This document shows, piece after piece, positions 12,601 through 20,851 of a stretch of DNA of 64,000 nucleotides. Source of the DNA: Gordionus sp. m RMFG-2023 (lineage: Eukaryota > Nematomorpha > Gordioida > Chordodea > Parachordodidae); the NCBI RefSeq assembly GCF_954871325.1, contig NC_088775.1:72703561-72767560 (forward strand). The letters are read 5' to 3'. The notes under the pieces are model-generated. The model was not told the origin of the DNA, made no database searches, and saw nothing but the letters and a program-made list of their open reading frames with translations. A program made the translations under genes and the position numbers. Numbering within the stretch: position 1 is the stretch's first letter; the number at the start of each line of letters is the position of its first letter.

Positions 12601-15600
12601 AATCATCACAGCATACCTACCATTGTAAACAATTTGATTTAAAAGATATTTCTCAGATTTTTAATATTTTTCTAGCTAATTAAACGACTAAAAAACCTAT
12701 TTTAAGTCATAATTATATAATTAGTGTATAATAAAATTTATAAATTATTTATCCATTTTCGAAAAAAGTCCCTCATCAACTCTTAACATAAATGATACAT
12801 TTGTTGGTTTATCCGTGAATAACACAAGCAATACCCTTTCCTTCAATAATAAATATTCAGTGGGTGTTTCACAAACTACTCATTCTATATCAGGTTGAGA
12901 AAAATACAAAAGCTTTTACTTATATGAATTTTAACAAATTTATTTGTAATTATTAGAATATCTTTAAAAGGGTTAATAAGAAAAAAAGAAAATAATTTTA
13001 TAAAACAATTTTGCTATTTTGAGGTCATTTATTGTTGGTATTTAAAATTTTTTTAAAAATTTAATATGATATATTTAACGTTTGGCTATTAATAGCCGCT
13101 AATAGATTGCAATCTAGTTTTTCACCTGCATTTACCCCTCTTCTCAATCCTCAATATGCCTTAGGTCAAGCCTTGGGACTTCCATATTTTGTAAAATAAT
13201 TATCATGTTTTATATAAATATTATTTGTTACTATGTTAAATTGACCTACAAATTGTAAAATATTATTTTTGAATAAATATAAACTAAATTCGTTTAAATA
13301 ATATTACATTACAATAGCTAAAAATTAGTGTAGAAAGTTTATATGTCATAGGATGTACAGTATAATCTCAGATTACAGTAGAGGTATAATGGAATTTCAT
13401 TTTACACCAGGATCGAATCAGAGTTAATCTTTTTTTTATTTTTCTTAAAATTACTCTTTAAAATTTTTTTTAGTTTATAATATTTTAATTTTATCTGATA
13501 TTTTTAAATATATGCTTAATAGACGCCGCCAATATATTCCTATGAAGATTTACAGCTTCTTCAGAGGTTCCCGATGGCAGCTGGTTTTTACGATTTCTCT
13601 TCTACACTGGGATTATTTCAACAAACCCAACCCCAACAATCCCACATATCCTCGCTAACTTCGAACCTTACGAATAACCCAGCTGCCAACAATGCCTTGC
13701 TGCATAACATGATGAACAACAGTAACCAACACCAATTATTATCTCATAACAGCAGCCATAATCAACAGAATTATAATCAACAACTCACGTCAACATCGTT
13801 GCAACATCATCATAATCAACATCAGATGAACGTGCATAATAGTCATCATCACAATAACTCTTCATCCTACACTCATGCAGCTACTAACCAACAACTCGCA
13901 TCTTCCAATAATTACAACCATACTAATATTAATATTCAAAATGCCTCATCCTTATTGACTAATAACGCTGGTAATAACCAGATGGCGGCCAATAATTCAC
14001 TCAACAGTAATACTAATTCTAACGTTTACCTCATGAACCAACTCCTGCCAGGGGTGATGAATTCTCTCTTCCTAGGTCCCACGACTGTTCAAAATAACAA
14101 TATGAGACCATCCCAATTTAACCAGCATCTCGAAACTGGGAACTCTAACTTGCAACAAAGATCTGTTAGCAATTTGGAATGTGTTGGCAGCAATATTCAT
14201 CACAACTCCAAATCTTTGGCAAATAATATGCCATCACAGAATGGTGGATCATCTTTATATATGCCTAATAATTTAGATAAAAAACGTGATAGCAACAATT
14301 CAAATCCTAACCTGAATAATTTGAGTCACTATTTACCACAGCAACATGTGTCCTACATGGGAAATTCATCATTTCCACCCTCTCCTGGTAAAAAATAATA
14401 ATAATTTTTAGTATACAATAAATGAATATTAAAGGTATGGGGATTTTGTACCCTAACGGCATGATTCCGACTTCTCCATTTCCTCAATATCCACCAATCA
14501 CCGCATTTCCAGTAAATTTATGAAAGAATCGTATTTATATATTTTTTAATTAACATTAGATAAATCAACCCCAAACGTTGATACAACAAAAGATTAACCA
14601 TAATCGGTTTGTGGATGAGGATATTGCTAATAAAGGTTTCTCTTTATTCATTTTATAAATTAATTCATTCTGTTGATTAATTTTATTTAGAAGTGAATAA
14701 CGAGACCTATTCTCGCAACATGATGTCCAAACAAGTAATATATATTTATGAAAGAGGATTTATAAATGTAACCCATTAAGGACGAGGTATATAGGCAGTC
14801 GTTAAATTAGTAATTTAAGGATCAATTTCACTCATTACCATCCACCTATATCATTTATCAAAAAATAATTAAAACTTTTTTTTATTGGTCTTTATAAAAT
14901 GATTGTTGCCTTAATGCAATAGGAAATTTTTTGTGATGCTTTATTCAAATTTTCGAATATCTAACAATGATTAAACAACTATTTTTCTTATATCTTTAAA
15001 TTAATATAAAAAAAATGTTCTCTGATGATTTTTTTTATTTTTTAACAAATAAACTTTTTATAAATTGTTATATCTCAAGGATTAGTTACTATTAAGGCTT
15101 CAAATTTAACAGGAATCATGTACACCCCTTTTTTTTACATTATCGTTAAATTTGGAAAGATAATATTATAAATTGTTTGAGATATAATAAAAATAGTGTT
15201 TAGGGCCGTGCCGATATTTTAGCGTGCTCCGATCGGATATCTTTAGTATTTTATGATTGTATATATAATTCTATAATATATTTTATTTTATACATAATGT
15301 CATAATAATATATTTAAAAAAGGAACCAAATTTCAATTTATTTGTAATGTTTAAAAAAAATTAGGGATGTATCGATATTTTTTATTGGATCTGGCCGATA
15401 TTTCACCCATTTTAAAATATCGCTTATCGGCCAAATTATAAAATTTCCCGATCCGATATAAAATGGCGTCTTTAACAAAAATAAAATGTTATAAAATTTA
15501 AAAAAAAAGTTATATCTAAAATCATTTATTTTTATAAATAAAATCGAAATCCATTTTTATGTATAATTTTTTAATAATAATAATTGTAAACATTCTGACA

Positions 15601-17611
15601 TATTGTTATTTTTTTGCGCATTCTGTTTATAAAAGTGTGCTATAATCTCTTCAGAATCAGTTTTTAGTGAAGCTGGTGATATTGACAGTTACCATTCCCG
15701 CAAGCTGACCGTATTTCTAAAAAAAAATCTTCAATATATTAATTTTAAATATTTATTACTTATTATGTATATAGATTAATGTTATTATTTATTATATTAA
15801 AGTGATTTAACATTAAAAATATTTTATATAGTTTTAGAATAGCAATTGAAGTGAATATAAACTATAACTGATCATGTTATACTAATAAAATGTATATTAA
15901 AAATTAAAATAAAACCATTGGTATCTTTACATAATACAAAATTAGATATGATATCAGATCTGTAATCGACCGACATCAATTTAATATCTGGAATATCGGA
16001 TCGGCCTCTAAAAAGTGGTATCGGTACACCTCTAAAAAAATCGAATTATTTTAAAAGCTTATGTAGCCAAAAATTTGGCATCATCTTCTCTTATATTATC
16101 TACAATTTAAAATCTAAGAGTCACATTCAGCTAGTAATATTAAACGATTCCAGCCGATTTTTGAAAATGGCTAACTTAAGATTTTAGCCAAAATAAATTA
16201 ACCTAAGTTTGGAAATTTTGTTCACAGATTACAGGAAGGTTTGGATATCTTTTGGGAATGTTTGAAGCTTAGGTAAAATTATTTTGGCTCTTAATTTAGC
16301 CGTTTTTAAAGATCGGCTAAATCGAACTGATAAGATGATTAACTTTTGATTTTTAAAAAGGCAAAATATATTTAATCATTCTTGAAAATTAGTTGGATTT
16401 ATTATAAGAATTTTTTTTTTACATATGCTGGTTCAAAGATAGATAGTAAAAGTATTGCTGATCGAATCGGTAATAAATTTATGGATCGGCACAGCCCGTT
16501 TTGTCCATAATGGGTTAATTAAATCATAAAAACTATATAAAATTAAATTTAAGATTTCAACAATTGAAATGGGTGAGATATGTTAAAAATAAACTGTTGC
16601 ATATATACAATGCTGATCCTTTATAGGTAAAAAAATTATTCATTATCACCATATAAAATTAAATCTAAGGGTCCAACAATCGAAATGGACAAAAATAAAT
16701 CGGCGTCAGTGACTACTTATATACCCAATTCTGTCAATAAAACTAACAACCACATAAACAACAATTTCACTAATAAATCACAAATAAATTCATCTCTCAA
16801 AATTAACCATCCTACAAATCAGGAAAAACTTGAGCCTTGTAACAAACAAATAAATAATAATGCTTTGAATAACAACAATAACATGAATCAAAACCGGATC
16901 CCTTATGATATCCTAGCGGTTTTCCAACAACAACAGAACCTTCAAAATCAGAGCGGCAATATTGCCCAAAATCAGGGGGCAATTAACGCCAAAAATTCTA
17001 CTCGAGAATCGAACCATGCTAACTTGAGTACCAACAATTCAACTAGTACGGGCTCGGTCGTTGGGCACAATACCAATGAAATTTGTTCTGAAGCGGGAGG
17101 AGGAATTGGGGTACTTGATCACAACGCTAATATGAAGGTATCAGATCACAGTCACGCCACAACTGGTTGTGAGAAACAACTTGCTAATATTTCTAATGCT
17201 AATAATCATCACCCTAATTTGGCCGGATCTAATAACAACGCAACCAATATTGATAACTCTTTTAACAGGTTTAAACCCTCTAATCAAAGCCAACACCCAA
17301 CCACTACTTCCTTTAGCCACCATCATTCTTCCCATCACAACACACTACACCACAATGAACAACGTTTTTACCGACAGCAAAATTCACAGCCTCCTAACAA
17401 CAATATCTATTTCAACCCCCATATTGGATCTTCGAACCCTCCTGGCAATCAACGAATGAACAATACTAATATGAACGCCAGTTACGGAGTCAAGCAAGCT
17501 GGCAACAATAGCAGTAGTTTGGAAAAAGGCAGTTCCGGTAACAATAAAGTTAATAATACCAGTCAATCGTATCAACATCACCACAACTCTCAAAACAGTT
17601 ATTGGAACTAA
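432..17611 (+). CDS. UBAP2L: UBAP2/UBAP2L/Lingerer homologue, 3' part, 13 coding exons
   Basis: Family members are cytoplasmic RNA-binding scaffold proteins linked to stress granules and translation; Drosophila Lingerer is the fly member. What I see: open segments flanked by GT and AG sites whose joined reading follows the family order as I remember it. SIDIVQLL matches SIDLVALL; PLSK followed by IPNIP matches the SKIP segment; NFEFGSDFEFG matches LNVQFGALEFG of the DUF3697 region; TPLLNPQYALG and PIYSYEDLQLLQRFP match PLLHNQYLVG and IYGYDELQMLQSRLP; LYPNGMIP with FPQYPPITAFP matches the YYTG..FQYGP segment; the end NSYWN resembles NSPYWTN. Spacers are rich in Asn, His, Gln and Ser. The N-terminal UBA and RGG parts would lie upstream of the window. 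Exon phases agree except between exons 4 and 5. Homology is from memory, not a search. Confidence 0.85.
607..1574. other. intron sequence, nothing clear
   Basis: First part of the long intron from 607 to 5412. It is AT-rich with no convincing coding or terminal-repeat structure. A 14-base stretch after TATTTTTTAG near 745-758, followed by GTAAAA, looks like a microexon, but including it would break the phase between exons 1 and 2. Confidence 0.4.
1575..1788. mobile_element. MITE of the TAGTGTTGTTAAACGGCT family (hAT-type)
   Basis: Left end TAGTGTTGTTAGACGGCTAA and an inverted, shortened right end GGTTAAATTTGAGCCATTTA enclose sequence also seen in the copies at 2258-2470 and 18484-18664 (CTGAAGATTTTG, GGCACAAAGATTTGGGCATC). 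It is followed directly by another TAGTGTTGTTAAACGG start at 1791, so the right boundary is eroded and I see no target duplication. Confidence 0.6.
1791..1982. mobile_element. degenerate MITE, same family
   Basis: Starts TAGTGTTGTTAAACGGCTCG and ends near AAGCTAACAGCACTA, an imperfect inverted copy of the start. The middle is diverged. It abuts the preceding copy, suggesting insertion next to or into it. No target duplication is visible. Confidence 0.45.
2040..2257 (+). pseudogene. LINE fragment (region between endonuclease and RT)
   Basis: An open stretch includes NPSNWDKRWEIIKRT and a following WQAAVTYACKKQNH segment, which resembles the linker after the endonuclease in some invertebrate non-LTR retrotransposons. 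The same DNA motifs (CCCATCAAACTGGG, a CGCAGTTACCTATGC-like segment, CTTGTTTAAACG) recur in diverged form at 52700-52850, next to readable RT remnants. It is a short scrap in an intron, not a host exon. The MITE at 2258 is inserted at its end. Confidence 0.5.
2258..2470. mobile_element. MITE with 8-bp target duplication, hAT-type
   Basis: The element starts TATTGTTGTTAAACGAGCC and ends with the inverse, CCCTTTAACAACACTA. Target duplication GATAAAAG is at 2250-2257 and 2471-2478. Terminal repeats extend some 45 bp (GCCGATTTTTAAAAACGGCT inside). 8-bp duplications and a TAGTG-type end fit the hAT superfamily. No coding capacity. Confidence 0.85.
2932..3042. repeat. two-copy tandem duplication in intron
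   Basis: Two adjacent copies of about 55 bp, each reading TTTTATAAATTAATA ... TACATAATCTC ... TTAGTATTGTTA, differ by a few small gaps. No function is suggested. Confidence 0.7.
3634..3752. mobile_element. small terminal-inverted-repeat element
   Basis: The left end TTAAGAGGTGCACGATTTGG is matched by the inverse of AAATCGGCACATCCTTAA at the right. Length is about 120 bp with no coding. Terminal repeats are imperfect and a target duplication is not clear. Confidence 0.4.
3990..5270. mobile_element. compact hAT-type foldback element in a UBAP2-like intron
   Basis: The ends TAGTGTTGCGTAATCGGCTA and the exact inverse are flanked by an 8-bp duplication TCTGTGAC (3982-3989, 5271-5278). Each arm starts with a run of short units, GGCTTAGCCGATTTTTA and variants, then a block of roughly 160 bp (starting near CTGCATCGATGCTTAG) repeated almost perfectly in inverse at 4855-5020. 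The centre (4340-4600) holds about two copies of the unit containing ACGATTATGACAATTGTCAC that forms the large arrays at 21640-23515 and 44735-49750. It is therefore a small relative of those giant elements. No coding sequence. Confidence 0.85.
5413..5580 (+). CDS. UBAP2L: UBAP2-like exon 2 (ends at PLSK)
   Basis: Acceptor ATTTAAAATAG and donor TCAAAA|GTATAT. It reads IGMDKKSETPINSS and onward to KPKLLPLSK, phase 0 at both ends. The final LSK joins IPNIP of the next exon to rebuild a conserved SKIP-type segment. The 3' extension of this frame past 5580 reads into the MITE in the intron. Confidence 0.75.
5618..5738. mobile_element. short inverted-repeat element, possible hAT MITE
   Basis: CTAGGGATTCGAACCTTAAC at the left is an imperfect inverse of GGACCTTTAAACCCCTAG at the right. 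About 120 bp, within intron 2. The target duplication is not resolved. Confidence 0.4.
6534..6661 (+). CDS. UBAP2L: UBAP2-like exon 3 (FEFG motif of DUF3697)
   Basis: Acceptor TTTATTTTAAG, donor ACAGA|GTAAAC. It reads IPNIPVVMPNAHLPSMP then VNFEFGSDFEFG. The order 'SK-IP ... MP ... N-FG--EFG' is the most conserved short block of UBAP2/UBAP2L, which strongly supports the assignment. Phase 0 at the start, 2 at the end. Confidence 0.85.
7366..7650. repeat. partial direct duplication in intron
   Basis: Segments containing TTTTAGAATAATATTTTAAT, AACGCT and AAGATATATATTGTTTCAT occur at about 7368-7430 and again at 7550-7610, with nearby ACATCATTAAAGTTAA also repeated (7471 and 7621). The second copy has small insertions. 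It looks like an old tandem duplication of about 185 bp. Confidence 0.6.
7722..7792 (+). other. possible tRNA-derived SINE head
   Basis: TAGTCTTGTTGGTAAGAG resembles a pol III A box and GGTTAAATCCATG, some 35 bp further on, a B box, at a tRNA-like spacing. I could not fold a convincing cloverleaf, so a SINE or tRNA relic is more likely than a working tRNA gene. It is followed by T- and A-rich sequence. Confidence 0.3.
10554..10608 (+). CDS. UBAP2L: UBAP2-like exon 4
   Basis: Acceptor T-run plus GCTAG, donor CTAAG|GTAAAA. The only open frame gives NSMEDSEPPSSINSHNTK and accepts the phase-2 end of exon 3. It ends in phase 0, which does not fit the following exon (see findings). Confidence 0.6.
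10755..10843 (+). CDS. UBAP2L: UBAP2-like exon 5
   Basis: Acceptor TATATTCATAG and donor CAAAAA|GTAATC. The only open frame reads ENSSSSRTNEKSSMGLNTSR and onward to INTPQK. It ends in phase 0 and matches exon 6. The start needs one base from the previous exon, whereas exon 4 supplies none, so an exon or splice site here is still unexplained. Confidence 0.5.
10967..11502 (+). CDS. UBAP2L: UBAP2-like exon 6, Asn/Ser-rich
   Basis: Acceptor TTATGTGTTAG and donor CACA|GTACGT. It reads KTMPNNRLQPHYYECERT and a low-complexity Asn/Ser/His/Lys-rich stretch to QFTS. The frame stays open to 11541, but the strong GTACGT donor gives the phase (2) required by exon 7. A second candidate acceptor at 11593 (TTTTTGTAG) opens only short frames, and I do not use it. 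Confidence 0.7.
11503..12768. other. intron, nothing identified
   Basis: AT-rich sequence with no coding exon in phase and no clear inverted-repeat ends. TAAACTCCGCGACGCGTAA read on the - strand near 12340 is a GC-richer island of unknown meaning. Confidence 0.4.
12769..12893 (+). CDS. UBAP2L: UBAP2-like exon 7
   Basis: Acceptor TTTTCGAAAAAAG and donor ATATCAG|GTTGAG. It reads PSSTLNINDTFVGLSVNNTS and ends THSIS in phase 1. Ser/Thr/Asn-rich, as in the low-complexity part of the family before the PLL..QY block. Confidence 0.65.
13096..13190 (+). CDS. UBAP2L: UBAP2-like exon 8 (PLLNPQYALG block)
   Basis: Acceptor GGCTATTAATAG, donor TATTTT|GTAAAA. It reads ANRLQSSFSPAFTPLLNPQY then ALGQALGLPYF. 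This aligns by eye with PPLLHNQYLVGPGGLLPAY of vertebrate UBAP2. Three in-exon AG words could serve as acceptors, but only the first restores the phase with exon 7. Confidence 0.85.
13523..14387 (+). CDS. UBAP2L: UBAP2-like exon 9 (YSYEDLQLLQ block and His/Gln/Asn-rich tract)
   Basis: Acceptor ATGCTTAATAG, donor CTCCTG|GTAAAA. It begins TPPIYSYEDLQLLQRFPMAA, continuing the conserved block of exon 8, then GFYDFSS. A Gln-, His- and Asn-rich tract of about 250 residues follows (for example QHHHNQHQMNVHNSHHHNNS). Such tracts are prion-like and fit a stress-granule scaffold. The true frame begins 17 codons before the internal ATG at 13574. Confidence 0.88.
14435..14511 (+). CDS. UBAP2L: UBAP2-like exon 10 (LYPNGMIP...FPQYPP)
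   Basis: Acceptor ATATTAAAG, donor TTTCCA|GTAAAT. It reads GMGILYPNGMIPTSPFPQYP and PITAFP. It corresponds to the LPYYTGMPSAFQYGPTMF segment of vertebrate UBAP2. Phases fit both neighbours. Confidence 0.8.
14560..14635 (+). CDS. UBAP2L: UBAP2-like exon 11
   Basis: Acceptor TTAACATTAG, donor AAAG|GTTTCT. It reads INQPQTLIQQKINHNRFVDE then DIANK. Starts in phase 0 and ends in phase 1, agreeing with exons 10 and 12. The intron before it is only 48 bp. Confidence 0.75.
14691..14734 (+). CDS. UBAP2L: UBAP2-like exon 12
   Basis: Acceptor TTTTATTTAG, donor AAACAA|GTAATA. It reads VNNETYSRNMMSKQ after a split Glu codon. A 44-bp exon with matching phases; the intron before it is 55 bp. Confidence 0.75.
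15362..16034 (+). mobile_element. internally deleted hAT element with a hATC remnant
   Basis: Ends TAGGGATGTATCGATATTTT and the approximate inverse TATCGGTACACCTCTA. An A-rich near-duplication (AAAAAAAT at the left, AAAAAATC at the right) flanks it. On the + strand near 15648-15715 a frame reads SSESVFSEAGDIDSYHSRKL, like the hAT C-terminal dimerisation motif (SSERVFS.AG......RN.L). The rest of the transposase is lost. Confidence 0.65.
16140..16345. mobile_element. decayed MITE of the AACGGCT family
   Basis: TTAAACGATTCCAGCCGATT at the left, inverse-like GCCGTTTTTAAAGATCGGCT at the right, and the family core words GAAATTTTGTTCACAGA and GGTTTGGATATC between them. It matches 18484-18664 in layout. 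Termini are eroded and no duplication is found. Confidence 0.5.
16548..16690 (+). repeat. duplicated splice-acceptor region before exon 13
   Basis: ATAAAATTAAATTTAAGATT plus TCAACAATTGAAATGG at about 16538 recurs at about 16652 as ATAAAATTAAATCTAAGGGT plus CCAACAATCGAAATGG. The second copy contains the exon 13 acceptor and its first codons. The first copy keeps an AAG acceptor and an ATG-like word but no open frame. Confidence 0.7.
16670..17611 (+). CDS. UBAP2L: UBAP2-like exon 13, terminal
   Basis: Acceptor TTAAATCTAAG. It begins GPTIEMDKNKSASVTTYIPN and ends HNSQNSYWN with a TAA stop at 17609-17611. Asn/His/Gln-rich throughout, with a short Gly segment (EAGGGIGVLDH). The last residues resemble the conserved C-terminus of UBAP2 (NSPYWTN) and UBAP2L (NSYSWGAN), which supports this as the true end of the protein. 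Confidence 0.8.
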   Translation, partial: GPTIEMDKNKSASVTTYIPNSVNKTNNHINNNFTNKSQINSSLKINHPTNQEKLEPCNKQINNNALNNNNNMNQNRIPYDILAVFQQQQNLQNQSGNIAQNQGAINAKNSTRESNHANLSTNNSTSTGSVVGHNTNEICSEAGGGIGVLDHNANMKVSDHSHATTGCEKQLANISNANNHHPNLAGSNNNATNIDNSFNRFKPSNQSQHPTTTSFSHHHSSHHNTLHHNEQRFYRQQNSQPPNNNIYFNPHIGSSNPPGNQRMNNTNMNASYGVKQAGNNSSSLEKGSSGNNKVNNTSQSYQHHHNSQNSYWN

Positions 17612-18475
17612 TACCCTCTGTATAGATTCTGCGTTTAATATAATCTAAAGGTGTCATTTTTCAAAGAACTGAAGAAAATTGCGTAATGTTGAATAGATCA
17701 AATACATTTTTCTTACTATTCTTCAACCCATTATCGGTGATTATTAATTCGATTTGACCCTTGGGTCAGTCTGATTATAGGTTTTTATTACGAATTTGTC
17801 ATTTTTTTCCTTCTTTGAGCTTCAGTTATTTTTGATTATTATTTGTAAACGATGGCGATTTCATATTAACTTGTACATAGTTTAATTATATATAAATTTA
17901 ACAAATCGGTCTTGTTGGTTATTATTAAATAGTTTTTTATTTGGTCTATATTTTATTCCCTGTTAGAAATGCCCCAATCATTACAACATAGAATTTCGTT
18001 TTATGCATCACATAAATGATATATTAGAATATCAAATTACTCGCGATTAAATGTTTATAATTATAAAATAACTAAGGTTTATAATTATAAAAATACGCAA
18101 ATTTGAAAAAAAATTTAGCGCGACAAAATCTTTATATAAAGCTATATTGAATTTTTTCGTTTTAACGGTTCATTATTATTTGTCATGATTTATTTTCATA
18201 TACACATTTTTCATTCGTTTTTATAATTAATATCCATTTATTTATTTTTAAACAATAAAATTTTTTTATAATTATGAATACAGTTATAAAAAACTCGCCA
18301 AAATCTTGGAAAATCATTTTTAAAAAAATCAGCTTTTAGTGAAATTAAGCACCTTTGGAGGCAACCTTAAGTTTTTATTTGACTGATTCTTGATTCAAAA
18401 GCTTGATTTGATCTGTAGTTGATGTTGAATTAAGATACTTAATAAAAATAATTTATATTTATTCATTGAAACAAA
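17612..18475 (+). other. 3' untranslated region and intergenic DNA
   Basis: Follows the stop codon. AT-rich with no conserved ORF. The best poly(A)-signal-like words are ATTAAA near 17926 and CAATAAAA near 18257, so the 3' UTR probably ends within this stretch, but the site cannot be fixed from sequence. Confidence 0.4.
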
Positions 18476-18483
18476 CGACTAGT

Positions 18484-18664
18484 TAGTGTTGTTAAACGGC
18501 TGAACTCAATATTTTATCCAAACCTGAAGATTTTGTTCATAGAAGGAACAAAGATCTAGACATATATTAACCAAATCTCGAGGCTTAGGCAATATTTTTT
18601 CTGGCTAAAATATTGAGTTAGCCGTTTTAAAAATCGGCTTAAAACGAGCCGTTTAACAACACTA
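18484..18664. mobile_element. hAT-type MITE with 8-bp target duplication
   Basis: The element begins TAGTGTTGTTAAACGGCTGA and ends GAGCCGTTTAACAACACTA, flanked by CGACTAGT at 18476-18483 and 18665-18672. 181 bp, no coding. It is the cleanest copy of the family also seen at 1575, 2258 and 16140, and shares its first ten bases with the giant foldback at 20955. Confidence 0.9.
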
Positions 18665-18672
18665 CGACTAGT

Positions 18673-19180
18673 AGTTTCAACAGAATCATTACTATAGATT
18701 TTGAGTTGAGAGTTCCATTAGAAAAAATAAATTATATTTCACCAATAGGCTAATATTTAGATATATTTCTAAATGAGCGTCAATCATTACCTAAAAGAGG
18801 ATATTTTAAAACACCTAAAAATTTGTTCAGCATTGTTTAAGGGAAAAATAAAAAAATTACTGGAATATTTTTACTCTAATTATTAAAAAGACAACTTGTA
18901 ATTGAAAACAATCATCTTTTATTGTTTTTTTAGAGAAATGTTTGTACTCCTCCATTTTGACCACATTTGCACTATCATAATGTTGTATGGACAGGGTTTC
19001 TAGGTAAAAATTAATATATTGTAGATTTTCGTTAAATTTTTTTTACCCCCTTTAGGAAACTAATTCCTAGTCTAAAAAGGTACTAATTACGGATTAGAGA
19101 AATTTTTGAAAAAAAATGGAGATTTTACGAGGGAATTTGGGGTATATTTCGGAAATTTAAAAATTGTGGTAGATAGAATT
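18673..19180. other. intergenic, nothing identified
   Basis: AT-rich DNA without recognisable coding or inverted-repeat structure. Confidence 0.4.
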
Positions 19181-19450
19181 TTTTTAAATCTTGATTTTTT
19201 AAGAATTGTGGTAGTCTACATCAATGTGTTTGACCTGGCAATCTTGTGTATGATGAATTTTCGAATCATTAAATCGTTTAAAAATAGCATTTATTATGCT
19301 TTCAGCAGAGAGACCTTCTAACTCAAATAGATGTCTTACGCGTTCTTTGTCTTATATTTTCTTAAATTTTACTAAAAATGGTTTTAATAATTAGACTTAA
19401 ATTCCTGCTGTATTCATGGTCTCATCCACCTTAATATTAAAAAATAGCAT
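19180..19450 (-). pseudogene. hAT transposase fragment (catalytic-core start)
   Basis: On the - strand, pieces read FFNIKVDETMNTAG and, after a break, KERVRHLFELEGLSAESI with IHHTQDCQVKHIDVDYHNS. They resemble the ADET.D segment and the following DCQGQ.YD.A.NMSG segment of ZMYM1/DUF4371-type hAT transposases. Stops and at least one frameshift separate them. The + strand frame at 19106 is its shadow. Confidence 0.5.
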
Positions 19451-19799
19451 CTCGTATGTGTTACAATTTTTTAAGATAATGTCCAATAATTTTTGCCAAA
19501 ATGGCTTTATTTTTTATGAAATTTATTGGGCATTTTTTTGATATTTTAATAATTTTATTTTCGTAAGGTATATGAAAACATTGCAATTTAAAAGTCCGGA
19601 AGAATGTATTCCGCACCAGTTATTATAGTGGAACAAGGCCCACGAAAGAGAACTCGAGGCAACAAGATACTGATGTTATTATTTCATTTATTGGTTACTG
19701 AGGAAATGAAAATTTCATAAATCATTTTTTTAAAGAATTTGGAGGCTGGATATATTTTTATAATCATTTCTGGGGGCCAATAAAAAACTTGGAGGGCAG

Positions 19800-20170
19800 G
19801 CTTGTTAATCGATCCTATTAAAAAGATCGAATCCCGATCACGATCTTTTCAAAAAAAAGGATCACAATTCTTTTCTTATTAATCTATGATCGATGCAAAA
19901 TTAACTAATATAAAAATAAATTAAATATGGTATAAATTTATTGTGAATAATATAATATAAGTATAACAATTAGAATATATTTATAATTTAAATTAGCCTT
20001 AATAATAAAAAATTTTCTAAGATATTATCATTTAAAATCCACGTCTTTCATTAAGCACATGTTTAGCGTTACTAAACAAGCACTCCGCACATGTTTAGCG
20101 TTACTAAACAAGCACTCCGCACTTGTTGCTAAGGTGTGTTAGATTCAATAAATATTTTTTTAAAATTAAC
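19800..20170 (-). pseudogene. hAT remnant with C-terminal dimerisation motif
   Basis: On the - strand at about 20040-20150 it reads LATSAECLFSNAKHV, VLNERRG, then, after a frameshift, ILNDNILENFLLLR: the hATC pattern. A 32-bp tandem duplication interrupts it. The left edge may be near 19807 (TTGTTAATCGATCC ... GATCGAATCCCGATC, a GATC-rich palindromic block), but no matching right end is visible. Confidence 0.55.
20055..20118. repeat. 32-bp perfect tandem duplication inside a hATC remnant
   Basis: Two identical 32-bp units starting GCACATGTTTAGCGTTACTA, side by side. Because 32 is not a multiple of three it breaks the hATC frame. The perfect identity suggests a recent event or an assembly artefact. 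Confidence 0.85.
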
Positions 20171-20197
20171 ATAAGTATTAAAAATATTCATTGAATC

Positions 20198-20851
20198 CAG
20201 GGGTTCATATCCTAACCCGGAAAACAAAACCCGGGTTTTTGGGAAAAAAATTTGAACCTAAACCCCTTTATAAAATTTTGAAAACCCCGAACCGACCGTA
20301 AATTTTATTTGATACCGGGTTCAGTGTATTGTTTAAATTATAAGATATTTGTATGTATATACAAATAATAATAATTTACTTGACATTTTATAATATTTTC
20401 AAATTTCCAATAAATTTTAAACAACTTAATTCATTTACTCCATTTTTAAATTTATTCTCAAATATTCCTATTGGATTGTTAATAAATTTTAAAGAATTAA
20501 ATTCATTTACGCCATTTATTTTTAATTTTTAACTTATTCTTAAAGATTATTAATTAGAGGAAAATGAAAGTTATATTGGATATTGTTAATTTAAAGAAAT
20601 ACGTCTAAATAGAATTCTTTAAATCTTTACATGACTATGCTTTGTATTTTTAACTATATTTGCCTATAAATTAAATAAAAAATTTATTTTTTATACCAAA
20701 TTTATGTCTAGTTTTTTAATTATGATTTAAATATAGAATATTTATTTTTATTAATTCAGAAATTCTTAAATCCGAGTTGAACCCGTAACCAAACCCGGGA
20801 AATATTTTCCCGAACCGAACCCACCTATTTTTTTAAACCTTCGCATCCCTG
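20198..20851. mobile_element. non-autonomous hAT element, 8-bp duplication
   Basis: Starts CAGGGGTTCATATCCTAACC and ends ACCTTCGCATCCCTG, flanked by ATTGAATC at 20190-20197 and 20852-20859. Subterminal CCCGGG/ACCCGG words appear in both ends (AACCCGGAAAACAAAACCCG at the left, CAAACCCGGGAAATATTTTC at the right). 654 bp, internal AT-rich sequence without a coding frame. Confidence 0.85.

Larger units (their letters stand above)
15203..16497. mobile_element. probable older hAT-like element containing a nested hAT
   Basis: TAGGGCCGTGCCGATATT at the left is roughly the inverse of ATGGATCGGCACAGCCC at 16481-16497. Between them lies the better-defined element 15362-16034 and a decayed MITE. Target duplication is not clear, so the outer limits are tentative. 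Confidence 0.35.
14735..16669. other. intron 12, filled with nested hAT remnants
   Basis: 1.9-kb intron. 14735-15200 is AT-rich and featureless. From 15203 on it is largely transposon-derived (entries below). 16350-16545 shows nothing definite. Confidence 0.5.

Noticed and set aside
17141-17593. Three further frames overlapping the last UBAP2-like exon
   Set aside because: They are shadows of the Asn/His-rich coding sequence in other frames.
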